From positions 4,030,001 to 4,094,000 of the forward strand of contig NZ_VLKF01000001.1 of assembly GCF_007994135.1 (NCBI RefSeq): 64,000 nucleotides of DNA, in the 5' to 3' direction. Of the stretch, positions 8,569 to 17,072 are shown one piece after another. A program made the position numbers and the translations under genes. The notes under the pieces were generated by a model that did not search any database, was not told where the DNA came from, and worked only from the letters and a program-made list of their open reading frames with translations. Numbering within the stretch: the stretch's first letter is position 1; each line of letters starts with the position of its first letter. Origin of the DNA: Modestobacter roseus (GTDB lineage: Bacteria; Actinomycetota; Actinomycetes; Mycobacteriales; Geodermatophilaceae).

Positions 8569-9927
8569 GTGACGTCCGAGGAACTCGCTCCGGTGGTGCC
8601 CCTGCGGCCGATGCCCGGCGCGGTGCCCGGGTCCGGCACCTGGTGCTGCGAGCTGGACCTGGCCGACGCCGCCCCGCCCCACGGTGTGGTGCCGCTGGGC
8701 GCGCACGGGCTGGCGCGTGCACTCGTCCGGCTGCACGGCGAGCCGCTGGGCTACCTGACCGCGCCGGTCGGCCCGCACGGGGTGGACGAGGCGGCCCTCC
8801 GGGCCAGGGCGCGGACGGTCTTCGCCGAGGCGATCGCCGACCACCTGGACGCCGAGGGGCTGGCGGTGGCCGCCGTGGACGTGCCGGCTGGTGCGCCGCT
8901 GCCCCCGGCGGCGGCGGGGTGCCCGAACCACGTGGCCTCCGACGTTCGGGTCACGGTGGTCGTCTGCACGCGGGACCGGGCCGCGGTGCTGGCCGGGTGC
9001 CTGGAGCGGTTGCGGGCGCTGACCCACCCGAACCTGGAGATCCTGGTGGTGGACAACGCGCCCACCGACGACAGCACCCGCGCGGTGGTGGCGGCCGCCC
9101 GGGAGCGGGACGACCGGGTGCGCCACGTGGTCGAGCCGCGCCCGGGGCTCTCCGCGGCGCGCAACCGCGGGCTGGCCGAGGCGCGCGGGGCCGTGCTGGC
9201 CTACACCGACGACGACGTGGCGGTCGACCCGGACTGGGTGCAGGGCGTGCTGCGGGGCTTCGGGCGCGGGCCGGCGGTGGTCTGCGTGACCGGGCTGGTC
9301 TGCACCGCGGCGGTCGACACCCCGGCCGAGGAGTACTTCGACGCCCGCACGGCGCTGTGGTCGACCCGGTGCACCCCGGAGCTGTTCGACCTGGCCGAGC
9401 ACCGTCGGGACGACCCGCTCTACCCCTACGCGCCGGGCCTGTTCGGCACCGGCGCGAACCTCTCCTTTGACCGGCAGGTGCTGCTGGACCTGGGCGGCTT
9501 CGACGAGGCGCTCGGCGCGGGGACGCTGACCCGCGGGGGCGAGGACCTCGACGTCTTCGTCCGGGTGCTGCGGGCGGGCCACGGGATCGCCTACGAGCCG
9601 GCGGCGGTGGTCTGGCACCACCACCGGGCCGACGACGCGGCGCTGCTGCGCCAGCTCTACGGGTACGGCACCGGGCTGTCGGCCTACCTGACCAAGTGCC
9701 TGCTGCAGGGGGGCACGCGCGGGGAGGTGCTGCGCCGGGTGCTGCCGGGGCTGCGGCGCCGGCGGCGCATCGCCGTCGAGACCGGCGAGCGCCTGGGGGG
9801 CGGCAGTGGCCGGGCGCCGGCGGGCGCGGCGCGGCGCGAGCTGCTGGGAGTGGCGGCGGGGCCGGTGCTCTACCTGCGGGCCCGGTGGCGGGCCCGGGCG
9901 GCGTCCTCGGTGGGCCCCGGCCGCTGA
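8569..9927 (+). CDS. Family 2 glycosyltransferase with N-terminal accessory domain
   Basis: 452 residues, GTG start after GGGGA. Residues ~1-120 form an accessory region (ALVRLHGEPLGYLTAPVG) seen before a GT-A domain in some actinobacterial GT2 enzymes. The catalytic domain runs from 'VTVVVCTRDRAAVLAGCLE' with the Asp-rich metal site 'YTDDDVAVDPDW', the acceptor-side 'GTGANLSF' and 'RGGEDLDVFVR'. The C-terminus is very Arg/Ala-rich. It likely adds one sugar to a surface glycan in the cytoplasm; donor and acceptor cannot be read from sequence. Confidence 0.82.
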   Translation: MTSEELAPVVPLRPMPGAVPGSGTWCCELDLADAAPPHGVVPLGAHGLARALVRLHGEPLGYLTAPVGPHGVDEAALRARARTVFAEAIADHLDAEGLAVAAVDVPAGAPLPPAAAGCPNHVASDVRVTVVVCTRDRAAVLAGCLERLRALTHPNLEILVVDNAPTDDSTRAVVAAARERDDRVRHVVEPRPGLSAARNRGLAEARGAVLAYTDDDVAVDPDWVQGVLRGFGRGPAVVCVTGLVCTAAVDTPAEEYFDARTALWSTRCTPELFDLAEHRRDDPLYPYAPGLFGTGANLSFDRQVLLDLGGFDEALGAGTLTRGGEDLDVFVRVLRAGHGIAYEPAAVVWHHHRADDAALLRQLYGYGTGLSAYLTKCLLQGGTRGEVLRRVLPGLRRRRRIAVETGERLGGGSGRAPAGAARRELLGVAAGPVLYLRARWRARAASSVGPGR

Positions 9928-10046
9928 GCCGCCGACCGGCTGCCAGGCGGTGACGCTGAGCGATCGCCACGCTGTGTGGCCCGGGGCGCAGCCGCGCCGG
10001 ACGCGGTGCGGCGCACGACGGACCGTCCGCTGACCTCCAGCCGCCC

Positions 10047-10052
10047 TAACCT
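10047..10052 (+). promoter_or_regulatory. Candidate -10 element (TAACCT)
   Basis: TAACCT, 39 bp upstream of the GTG at 10092, in the 164-bp gap following the glycosyltransferase gene. Fits TANNNT; no clear -35. Confidence 0.45.
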
Positions 10053-10091
10053 CCGTCGACCGGCGCAGCCGGCCGGAGCGCGGAGGTGGTC

Positions 10092-12557
10092 GTGGAACGA
10101 CGGGGGCCTGGGTCACGGGTGGTGGCCGGCGGAGTGCGGTGGCGCCCGTCCGGGCGGACGAGTGGCCTGCTGCGGACGACCGGGGGGCTGCTCGCACTGG
10201 CGGTGGCGGCCACCTTCGCCGTCGTCGGTGTGGCGGTCGGTCCGGCCGGTGCCGCGCCCGGCTGCTCGATCAACATCGTCGCGCACCCGGACGACGACCT
10301 GTTCTTCCAGAGCCCGTCGATCCTGCCGGACGTCCAGGTCGCCGCCTGTCTGACCACGGTCTACGTGACCTCCGGGGACGCCGGCGCGGGCACCGGTTAC
10401 TCCCGGCAGCGGGAGCTGGGCGTGCAGGCCGCCTACGCACAGATGGCCGGCACCGCGAACACCTGGTCGACGTCGGTGGTGACCCTCGCCGGCCGCGGCG
10501 TCACGCTGGCCACGCTGGCCGGCCGGCCGCAGGTCCGGCTGGCGTTCCTCCGCCTGCCCGACGGCAACATCGACGGCTCCGGTACCGGCACCTCCGGGTA
10601 CACCAGCCTCCAGCAGCTGTTCCAGAACCAGGTGGCGTCGCTGCGCACGGTCGACACCCCGGTGCAGGACTACACCCGCGCCGGGCTGGTGCAGACCCTG
10701 GGCGCGCTGATCAACGCGTCGGGGGCGGCGTCGATCCGCACCCACGACGAGCGCGGCCGGTTCGGCGACGGCGACCACAGCGACCACTACGCGGTGGCGC
10801 GCTTGGCGTTCGAGGCCCGCGCCGCAGCGGCCCCCTCGCTGCCGATCGCCGGCTACCTGGGTTACCCGGGCGCCCAGCTGCCGGCCAACGTGTCGGGTGC
10901 GGAGCTGACCGCCAAGCAGAACGCGTTCCTCACCTACGCCCCCTACGACGCGCAGATGTGCAAGACGCTGGCCCAGTGCAGCGGGCGGCCGGAGGGCACC
11001 TGGCTGCCCCGGCAGCACCTCTCCACCGCGCTGCCGGGGCGGGAGCCGATCGAGGACGGCAACGCGGCGCCGATCGCGGAGGTCACCGCCTCCTCGGAGA
11101 ACCCCAACGACGGGCAGACCGCGGCCAAGGCGGTCGACGGCGTCGTCGACGGGTACCCCGGTGACGCGACGGCGGAGTGGGCGACGCGGGGCGGCGGTGC
11201 GGGCAGCTGGCTGCAGCTGGAGTGGCTGGAACCGATCCAGCTGGGGAGCGTCGTCCTCTACGACCGGCCCAACACCGCCGACCGGGTGACCGGGGCGACG
11301 TTGACCTTCTCCGACGGGTCCACGGTCAGCGTGCCGGCCCTGGACGACGCCGGTGGGGCGGTGGTCGTCTCCTTCCCCGCACGGATCACCACGGTGCTGC
11401 GGGTGACGGTGAGCAGCGTGAGCGGCACGACCGAGAACGTCGGCCTGGCCGAGCTCCAGGCGTGGACGCCGGGGAGCGGACCGCCGCCCACCACGACCCC
11501 GCCACCCTCACCCACGACGACGCCACCGACGACGACGCCACCGACGACGACGCCACCGACGACGACGCCACCGACGACGACGCCACCGGCCAGCGCGGTC
11601 AACCAAGCACGCGCGGCGACGGCGACCGCCTCGTCGCAGAACCCCAACGACGGGCAGACCGCGGCCAAGGCCATCGACGGGGTGGTCGACGGCTACCCGG
11701 GCGACTACACCGCGGAGTGGGCCACCCAGGGCGGGAAGGCGGGCAGCTGGCTGCAGCTGACCTGGTCGGCGCCGGTGCGGCTGGACCGGGTGGTGCTGCA
11801 CGACCGGCCCAACACCTCCGACCGGGTCACCGGGGGCACGCTGGCCTTCTCGGACGGGTCGACGGTCAGCGTGCCGGCGCTCGACGACGCCGGGGGCGCG
11901 GTCACGCTCACCTTCGCCGCCCGGTCGACGACGTCCCTGCGGCTGACGGTCACCGGCGTGAGCGGCGCGACGAGCAACGTGGGCCTCGCGGAGCTGCAGG
12001 CCTGGAGCCCGGGCGCCGGTGCGCCGACGACCACCGCGCCACCCACCACGACGGCGCCGCCGACCACCACGGCGCCCCCACCGACCACGACGGCGCCCCC
12101 GCCGACGACCACCGCGCCGCCCACCACCACCCCGCCGGCCACGAACCTGGCCCGGGCGGCGACGGCCAGCGCGTCGTCGCAGAACGGGAACGACGGGCAG
12201 ACCGCGGCGAAGGCGATCGACGGGGTGGCCGACGGCTACCCGGGTGACCACACCGCCGAGTGGGCCACGCAGGGCGGCCGTGCGGGCAGCTGGCTGCAGC
12301 TGACCTGGTCGGGGTCGGTCACGGTGGGGCGGGTCGTGCTGCACGACCGGCCCAACGCCAGCGACCAGGTGACCGCGGCACGGCTGACCTTCTCCGACGG
12401 CACCTCGGTGACCGTGCCGGTGCTGGACAACGCCGGTGGGGCCACCACGGTCCGGTTCCCGGCCCGGGCCACCACGAGCCTGCGGATCACCGTCACCACG
12501 GTGAGCGCGACGACCCGCAACGTGGGCCTGGCGGAGGTCCAGGCCTGGGCCAGCTGA
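10092..12557 (+). CDS. Secreted PIG-L family deacetylase with three discoidin (F5/8C-like) domains
   Basis: 821 residues from GTG 10092, chosen because GGAGG sits 5 nt upstream (GTG 10086 is an alternative). A basic N-terminus and hydrophobic segment ending '...GPAGAAPGC' form a signal peptide. The PIG-L/LmbE domain (~60-300) shows the zinc motif 'AHPDDD' and the later 'DHSDHYAV'. Three ~125-residue repeats follow (~326-457, 503-638, 683-820), each with 'NPNDGQTAAKA(V/I)DG', 'SWLQL', 'DRPN' and 'NVGLAE(L/V)QAW', i.e. carbohydrate-binding discoidin-like modules. They are joined by TPPTT and APPTTT linkers. It probably de-N-acetylates an exported or neighbouring polysaccharide, held there by the three binding modules. 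Confidence 0.85.
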   Translation: MERRGPGSRVVAGGVRWRPSGRTSGLLRTTGGLLALAVAATFAVVGVAVGPAGAAPGCSINIVAHPDDDLFFQSPSILPDVQVAACLTTVYVTSGDAGAGTGYSRQRELGVQAAYAQMAGTANTWSTSVVTLAGRGVTLATLAGRPQVRLAFLRLPDGNIDGSGTGTSGYTSLQQLFQNQVASLRTVDTPVQDYTRAGLVQTLGALINASGAASIRTHDERGRFGDGDHSDHYAVARLAFEARAAAAPSLPIAGYLGYPGAQLPANVSGAELTAKQNAFLTYAPYDAQMCKTLAQCSGRPEGTWLPRQHLSTALPGREPIEDGNAAPIAEVTASSENPNDGQTAAKAVDGVVDGYPGDATAEWATRGGGAGSWLQLEWLEPIQLGSVVLYDRPNTADRVTGATLTFSDGSTVSVPALDDAGGAVVVSFPARITTVLRVTVSSVSGTTENVGLAELQAWTPGSGPPPTTTPPPSPTTTPPTTTPPTTTPPTTTPPTTTPPASAVNQARAATATASSQNPNDGQTAAKAIDGVVDGYPGDYTAEWATQGGKAGSWLQLTWSAPVRLDRVVLHDRPNTSDRVTGGTLAFSDGSTVSVPALDDAGGAVTLTFAARSTTSLRLTVTGVSGATSNVGLAELQAWSPGAGAPTTTAPPTTTAPPTTTAPPPTTTAPPPTTTAPPTTTPPATNLARAATASASSQNGNDGQTAAKAIDGVADGYPGDHTAEWATQGGRAGSWLQLTWSGSVTVGRVVLHDRPNASDQVTAARLTFSDGTSVTVPVLDNAGGATTVRFPARATTSLRITVTTVSATTRNVGLAEVQAWAS

Positions 12558-12593
12558 GCCCGGACCCCGCCGGGAGCGGGCCGGGGTACGGGC
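12558..12593 (+). terminator. Hairpin after PIG-L/discoidin gene
   Basis: Arms 12558-12569 and 12582-12593 pair over 12 bp with one mismatch, starting directly at the stop of the deacetylase gene and before the convergent glycosyltransferase ending at 12612. GC-rich, no T-run. Confidence 0.6.
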
Positions 12594-12611
12594 CCAGGGC
12601 AGTGTGCCCGG

Positions 12612-13613
12612 TCAGCCGAGCGCTGCCCGCCTGCGCAGCGCCATCCGCAGCCGCATGGTCAGGTATGCGGCGCCGGTCAGCGTGACCCCCTCGACGATCA
12701 TCCCGATCCGGGCTGCTCCGGCGAGGTCACCGCGCGAGACGTCGCGGAGCCCGCGGAGCACGCCCCGGGGCAGCGTGCGGCGCACGTAGGCACGCTCGGA
12801 CTCCAGCGCCGAGCTCTGCCCGGCCAGCCCGCTCACCAGCGCCTTCGACCGCCCCTCGGCGCGGCAGCGGCGGCGGAAGTAGCCCCGCGTCACCCGCTCG
12901 GCGGAGACGGTGTGCCGGCAGCGCGCGCCGGGCTCGAGCAGGATCCGGGACCCGGCGTGCCCGCGGGCGGCGCGGATGGAGAACTCGGTCTCCTCGCAGC
13001 CGGCGGCGTCCTTGCCGAGCCGGCCCATGGTGGCGTCGAACCCACCGGCGGCGGTGAACACGTCGCGGCGGAAGCTCATGTTCGCGCCGATGGGGTTGCG
13101 GATGGTGCTGCGACCGGTGGGCAGGCCGGCGTAGCTGCAGCCGACGACCCAGAGGAACTCCTCCGGGAACCAGCGTGGCCGGGGTGCGCGCCAGGCGGGG
13201 AGGACGGCACCGCCGACCCCGATCACGTCGTCGTCCCGGTAGGCGTCCAGCAGCTGGGCCGCCCAGTCGGGGTCGGCCGCGGCGTCGTCGTCGAGGAAGG
13301 CGACGACGTCACCGGTGGCGGCCGCCACCCCGGTGTTGCGGGCGCCGGAGAGGCCCTGGGCCCCGGTGCTGGCCAGGCAGGTGACGTCGGGGAAGGCGGT
13401 CCGGGCGCGGGCGAGCAGCTCGTCGTTGTGGTCGCTGACCAGCAGCAGCTGCTCGGGCCGGTGCGTCTGCCGGCGCAGGCTGTCGATCGCGGCGGTGACG
13501 TCGTCCCACCGCTCGAACGTGTAGGCGCAGACGACGACGCTGAGCGTGGTCGCCGGGGCCGGGCGCGCGGCGGTGGGCGCCGGGGTTCCGGCGGTGTCCG
13601 GCACGGTGGTCAC
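12612..13613 (-). CDS. Family 2 glycosyltransferase
   Basis: 333 residues. GT-A domain from 'LSVVVCAYTFERWDDV' with 'STGAQGLSGARNTGVAAA', the metal site 'FLDDDAAADPDW', 'NPIGANMSFRR' and 'GCEETEFSIRA'. A C-terminal basic region follows with a weak hydrophobic stretch (GMIVEGVTLTGAAYLTM). Typical of cytoplasmic-face enzymes that add rhamnose or hexose to lipid-linked glycans. Convergent with the PIG-L/discoidin gene and divergent from the small Cys/His protein at 13727. Confidence 0.82.
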   Translation of the reverse strand: MTTVPDTAGTPAPTAARPAPATTLSVVVCAYTFERWDDVTAAIDSLRRQTHRPEQLLLVSDHNDELLARARTAFPDVTCLASTGAQGLSGARNTGVAAATGDVVAFLDDDAAADPDWAAQLLDAYRDDDVIGVGGAVLPAWRAPRPRWFPEEFLWVVGCSYAGLPTGRSTIRNPIGANMSFRRDVFTAAGGFDATMGRLGKDAAGCEETEFSIRAARGHAGSRILLEPGARCRHTVSAERVTRGYFRRRCRAEGRSKALVSGLAGQSSALESERAYVRRTLPRGVLRGLRDVSRGDLAGAARIGMIVEGVTLTGAAYLTMRLRMALRRRAALG

Positions 13614-13714
13614 CGGTGTCCTCTCGGGTCGCGGGTGGTGGGGCGGCTGGGCACCCGTGGGACGGGTGGGAGGCCGCCGCGGCCGGACAACCGGCGCTGG
13701 TGTGTCGTCACCCC

Positions 13715-13720
13715 TAGTGT
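13715..13720 (+). promoter_or_regulatory. Candidate -10 element (TAGTGT) for a leaderless transcript
   Basis: TAGTGT ends 6 nt before the GTG at 13727, the spacing expected when transcription starts at the initiation codon. No ribosome site is visible there, consistent with a leaderless mRNA. The surrounding CCCCTAGT also occurs at the promoter near 15400. Confidence 0.5.
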
Positions 13721-13726
13721 CGGGAC

Positions 13727-13966
13727 GTGCTGATCGAGCGAGGGTCGCGCCGCCCGGCGGGCAGCCGCGCGCACCTGCCGGCCCCGTCCACCCGTCCGCC
13801 GCTGCGGCTGGTCGCAGCAGCCGCCCCGGGTGCCGTGACCGGCCCGCGGTGCGGGTGCGGTCACGGCCGCGAGGCGCACCGCCACCACCGCCGGGGCAGT
13901 GACTGCGGGCTGTGCACCTGCGCGCGGTTCGCCGGCCGCCTCGCGCGGCTCACCGGACGCGGCTGA
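13727..13966 (+). CDS. Small Cys/His protein, putative zinc-binding, copy 1
   Basis: 79 residues. The conserved half is 'CGCGHGREAHRHHRRGSDCG' followed by 'LCTCARF', giving a CxCGHxxxxHxHxRxGxDCxLCxCxR pattern suited to a zinc site. A second copy with the same layout is at 21450-21686. The N-terminal half is Arg/Pro/Ala-rich and not conserved between copies. Function unknown; no DNA-binding fold is recognisable. It lies alone between two minus-strand glycosyltransferase genes and likely has its own promoter. Confidence 0.7.
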   Translation: MLIERGSRRPAGSRAHLPAPSTRPPLRLVAAAAPGAVTGPRCGCGHGREAHRHHRRGSDCGLCTCARFAGRLARLTGRG

Positions 13967-14012
13967 CCGCTCGGGACGGGGCGCCACGGGCGCTCCAGCC
14001 GGGGCGGCCCGG

Positions 14013-15035
14013 TCAGGCCGTCCGGCTGTCGGCGGCCTCGATGGCCGACGGTGGGACGGCGGCCAGCGGCACCGCGGCCACCGGGACGTCGGACCCGGGG
14101 AGGTCGGTGACCGGGATCGACGAGATCGGGACCACGGCGATCGGGACCATGGCCATCGGGATCGCGGCCACCGGGGCGGTGCCCGCCGGGCGGGCGGACT
14201 CCCCGAGGTCGGTGACCGGGGCCAGGTGGGCCCGGGTGACCACCTCGGGGGCCGGTGCCGGGACCTCGGTGCCCTTGCGGTTGAGCCGCTCGACCACCAG
14301 CGCACGCAGCACCCGGACGCCGTCGCGCCAGGTGTTGAGGTTGCTCTGGCCGTGGATGCGGGCGAACTCGTAGCTGCCGACCTCGACGATCCGCAGCCGC
14401 GCCTTGGCGACGCGGGTGTTGATGATCGTCTCGATCTCGAAGCCGTCGCCCCACAGCTTGCTGTCGTGCGCGGGGCCGTCGGCGGCCAGCTCCAGGTGCG
14501 GCAGGCAGTGCGTCCAGAAGGCGTTGTAGCCGTAGCAGAGGTCGGTGTACCGGGTGCCGAACAGCAGGTTCGCGATCCGGTTGAGCCACCGGTTGCCCCA
14601 GGCCCGGGTGCGGGTGATGTCGCAGCTGCCACCACCGGCGGCGAACCGGGTGCCCTTGGCGAAGTCGGCGCCGTTGACGAGGGCGTCGACGAACAGCGGG
14701 ATCTCCCGCGGGTCGGCCGAGCCGTCGGCGTCCAGCATCACCACGACGTCCCCGGTGACCGCGGCGAAGCCGCAGGCCATGGCGTTGCCCTTGCCCCGGC
14801 GGTTCTGCCGGACGACGCGCACGTCCGGGCGCAGCGCCTGGGCCACCTCGACGGTGCCGTCGACGCTGCGGCCGTCGACCAGGACGACCTCGTGCAGGTC
14901 GTCGGGGAGCAGGCCGAACACGTGGGGGAGGTTCTTGGCCTCGTTGTAGGTCGGGATCACCACGCTGACCCGAGGGGCTCCGCGGTGCGGTCGCTGTGTG
15001 TGATGGCGCAGTGACGTGGTTCTGTGCCGACGCAT
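14013..15035 (-). CDS. DPMS-like family 2 glycosyltransferase with a proline-pentad tail
   Basis: 340 residues from ATG 15035. GT-A domain 'VSVVIPTYNEAKNLPHVF', 'LVDGRSVDGT', 'RRGKGNAMACGFAA' and 'VMLDADGSADP' is like polyprenyl-phosphate mannose/glucose synthases and related GT2 enzymes; no C-terminal membrane helices are seen. Residues ~288-327 are a strict period-five repeat with proline at every fifth position (PVAAI-PMAMV-PIAVV-PISSI-PVTDL...), unlike anything expected in this family. The gene is divergent from the flippase at 15486, sharing a 450-bp intergenic region. Confidence 0.82.
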   Translation of the reverse strand: MRRHRTTSLRHHTQRPHRGAPRVSVVIPTYNEAKNLPHVFGLLPDDLHEVVLVDGRSVDGTVEVAQALRPDVRVVRQNRRGKGNAMACGFAAVTGDVVVMLDADGSADPREIPLFVDALVNGADFAKGTRFAAGGGSCDITRTRAWGNRWLNRIANLLFGTRYTDLCYGYNAFWTHCLPHLELAADGPAHDSKLWGDGFEIETIINTRVAKARLRIVEVGSYEFARIHGQSNLNTWRDGVRVLRALVVERLNRKGTEVPAPAPEVVTRAHLAPVTDLGESARPAGTAPVAAIPMAMVPIAVVPISSIPVTDLPGSDVPVAAVPLAAVPPSAIEAADSRTA

Positions 15036-15485
15036 ACCAGTCCCCCGGTAGAGGACGGGGCCGGTTTCGCCTCTGCTCTCCGCCGGGCAAGGGCGACCAT
15101 CGTGCGCCCGGCGGGTCATCGCGCACCCGTTGAGTGAGTCGTTCCGTGGTGGTGCAGGCCGTGCGTGACGGTCTCCGGTGCCGGCGATGGCTCGCCGTCA
15201 CGAAGCGGGTGGTCCGTCTTCCGGACCGGCCCACTCCCCGGAGACCGACACCGTGTGCGGTGACTGTGCGTGCGCTTCCTACCGAAGACGGCAGTGGCTT
15301 GTAAAGGCCCATCGGCGCGCCTCGGGGTGGTCGTCGGCCGATCCGTGCCCCGGGGTCGATGCCGCGACGGTCGAGTCCCCACGGGGCGTCCCGACCCCCT
15401 AGTCTCGCCGGGCCGGTGCCCAGCGCGGCCGTACCGGCCCAGCTGGCACGGATCTGACCGGCGCAGACTGCGGGGAGGGCGACGC
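15036..15485. other. 450-bp divergent intergenic region
   Basis: No ORF with convincing coding character is seen. It separates the minus-strand glycosyltransferase (start 15035) from the plus-strand flippase (start 15486). It contains a likely -10 (TAGTCT, 15400-15405) for the flippase. A GCACCCGTTGAG stretch near 15123 resembles, imperfectly, the box found upstream of other polysaccharide genes here. Confidence 0.5.
15400..15405 (+). promoter_or_regulatory. Candidate -10 element (TAGTCT) for the flippase gene
   Basis: TAGTCT in the context CCCCCTAGTCTCG, 80 bp upstream of the GTG at 15486. The context nearly repeats that at 13711-13720. Confidence 0.5.
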
Positions 15486-17072
15486 GTGGAGGCAGGCGGT
15501 GCCGCGCCGCGGGGCGGGCCCGTGGTCGAGGAGCCGGCGGACGGCGAGGCGACCGTCGCGTCCGCGGTCGCCGGCGCGACCCCCGGGGCACCCCCCGCCG
15601 AGGGGCAGTCGCTGTTCGGTCGGGGGTTGCTCTACGTAGCCGTCTGGTCGCTCCAGCTCGTCGGCGCGATCGTCGTCTACCCCGTCCTGGCCCACCTGGT
15701 CCCCGCGGCGGAGTTCGGCTGGCTGGCCTCGGCGGTGGCCCTCGGGCAGGTGCTGGTGGTGCTGGCCACAGTCGGCTTCGACCAGGCGGTCATCCTGCTG
15801 CGCGCGGAGACCGGCAGCGACCGGCCGGCGCAGGCGCTGGTCGCGATCGGCGTCGGGGTCGCCGCCGTGGTCACCCTGGTCGGCGCGGCGACGGCGACGC
15901 TGTGGCGCGGCGAGCTGGGGTTCGACGGCGCCGGGTCGCTGGTTCTCCTCACGCTGTGCTGGACGGTGCCCGCCGTCGGCGTCGTGCTGATCTCGGTGCT
16001 GCTGCTGAGCCAGGACCGGCTCCGTGCGTTCACCGTGGTGAACCTGCTCTACGGCGTCGGTGCGCAACTGGCGGGCACGGCCCTGCTGCTGCTCACCGGC
16101 ACCCGCACGGCGGCCACCTACGCCGTCGGCCACCTGGCCGCACTGGTCGCCACCCTGCTGCTGGGCGTCTGGCTGGTGCGGCCGCGGTGGCGCGGCGTCG
16201 CCGACGCGGCGCTGGCCCGCCGTGCCCTGCGCCTGGGCGCACCGCTGATGGTCAGTTCGCTGGCCGTCTACGTGCTCAACGCCGGCGACCGGCTGGTCAT
16301 CCAGCGGGTGCTGGGCGCCCCGGAGGTGGGCCGCTACCAGATCGCCTACAACGTCGGGAACGTGGCGATCATCCTGCTCGGGCTGGCCAGCATGGCGTGG
16401 GCGCCGCAGATCGCCGCGGTCCGCGACGAGGTCCAGCGCTGGGCGCTCATCGGGCGCTCGCGGGACGCGCTGCTGCGGCTGATGCTCCCCGCCCTCCTCG
16501 GGCTGACGCTGGGCGCACCGCTGGCGCTGACCGTCGCCGCCCCGGAGAGCTTCCGCCCCGACGAGCTGCTGGTGGTCGCGTTCCTGGTGGCGGCGGCCGC
16601 CTTCCCGGTGCTGATCGGCAACGCCAGCGCCCGGGCGCTGATCACCCTGGAGGAGACCCGGGGCCTGGCGGTGGCCGCGCTGTCCGCGGCGGGGCTGAAC
16701 GTCGCGCTGAACCTGCTGCTGCTGCCGGTGTGGGGGCTGGCCGGTGCGGCGGTGGCGACGGTCGTCTCCTTCACCCTGCAGACGGTGCTGCACCGGGTGG
16801 CCCTGCCGCGGCGGGTGGTCTGGCCGCGCATCCCCGGCCGGCTGCAGCTGGCGGCGCTCGCGACGCTGGCGGTCAGCGCGGCCACGACCCTGCTGCCGCA
16901 GGACACCGCCTGGAACGTGGCCCGGTTCGCCGTCGCGCTGGCCTGCCTCCCGTGGTTCCTGCACCAGCTGCGGGCCGCCCGCGCCGGCGACGCGGCCCCG
17001 CGGTCGGCCCGGCACCGCCGTCCGGTGCCGTCCGTCGCCGGACGGCACCGCCGCTCAGCCGGGCAGGGCTGA
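15486..17072 (+). CDS. Wzx-like polysaccharide flippase (MOP superfamily), copy 1
   Basis: 528 residues from GTG with GGGGAGG six nt upstream. After a ~45-residue polar leader come about 12-14 hydrophobic helices starting 'GLLYVAVWSLQLVGAIVVYP'. 'YVLNAGDRLVIQRVLG' and 'EVGRYQIAYNVGNVAIILL' are typical of the polysaccharide-transport family that flips lipid-linked glycans across the membrane. The C-terminus is basic. Its last 18 bases overlap the convergent glycosyltransferase gene. A second, frameshifted flippase is at 37768-39149. Confidence 0.85.
   Translation: MEAGGAAPRGGPVVEEPADGEATVASAVAGATPGAPPAEGQSLFGRGLLYVAVWSLQLVGAIVVYPVLAHLVPAAEFGWLASAVALGQVLVVLATVGFDQAVILLRAETGSDRPAQALVAIGVGVAAVVTLVGAATATLWRGELGFDGAGSLVLLTLCWTVPAVGVVLISVLLLSQDRLRAFTVVNLLYGVGAQLAGTALLLLTGTRTAATYAVGHLAALVATLLLGVWLVRPRWRGVADAALARRALRLGAPLMVSSLAVYVLNAGDRLVIQRVLGAPEVGRYQIAYNVGNVAIILLGLASMAWAPQIAAVRDEVQRWALIGRSRDALLRLMLPALLGLTLGAPLALTVAAPESFRPDELLVVAFLVAAAAFPVLIGNASARALITLEETRGLAVAALSAAGLNVALNLLLLPVWGLAGAAVATVVSFTLQTVLHRVALPRRVVWPRIPGRLQLAALATLAVSAATTLLPQDTAWNVARFAVALACLPWFLHQLRAARAGDAAPRSARHRRPVPSVAGRHRRSAGQG

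Noticed and set aside
5546-8722. A 1058-residue minus-strand ORF
   Set aside because: Its translation is Arg/Gly/His low complexity antisense to the acyltransferase/membrane-protein operon, which has clear motifs and couplings.
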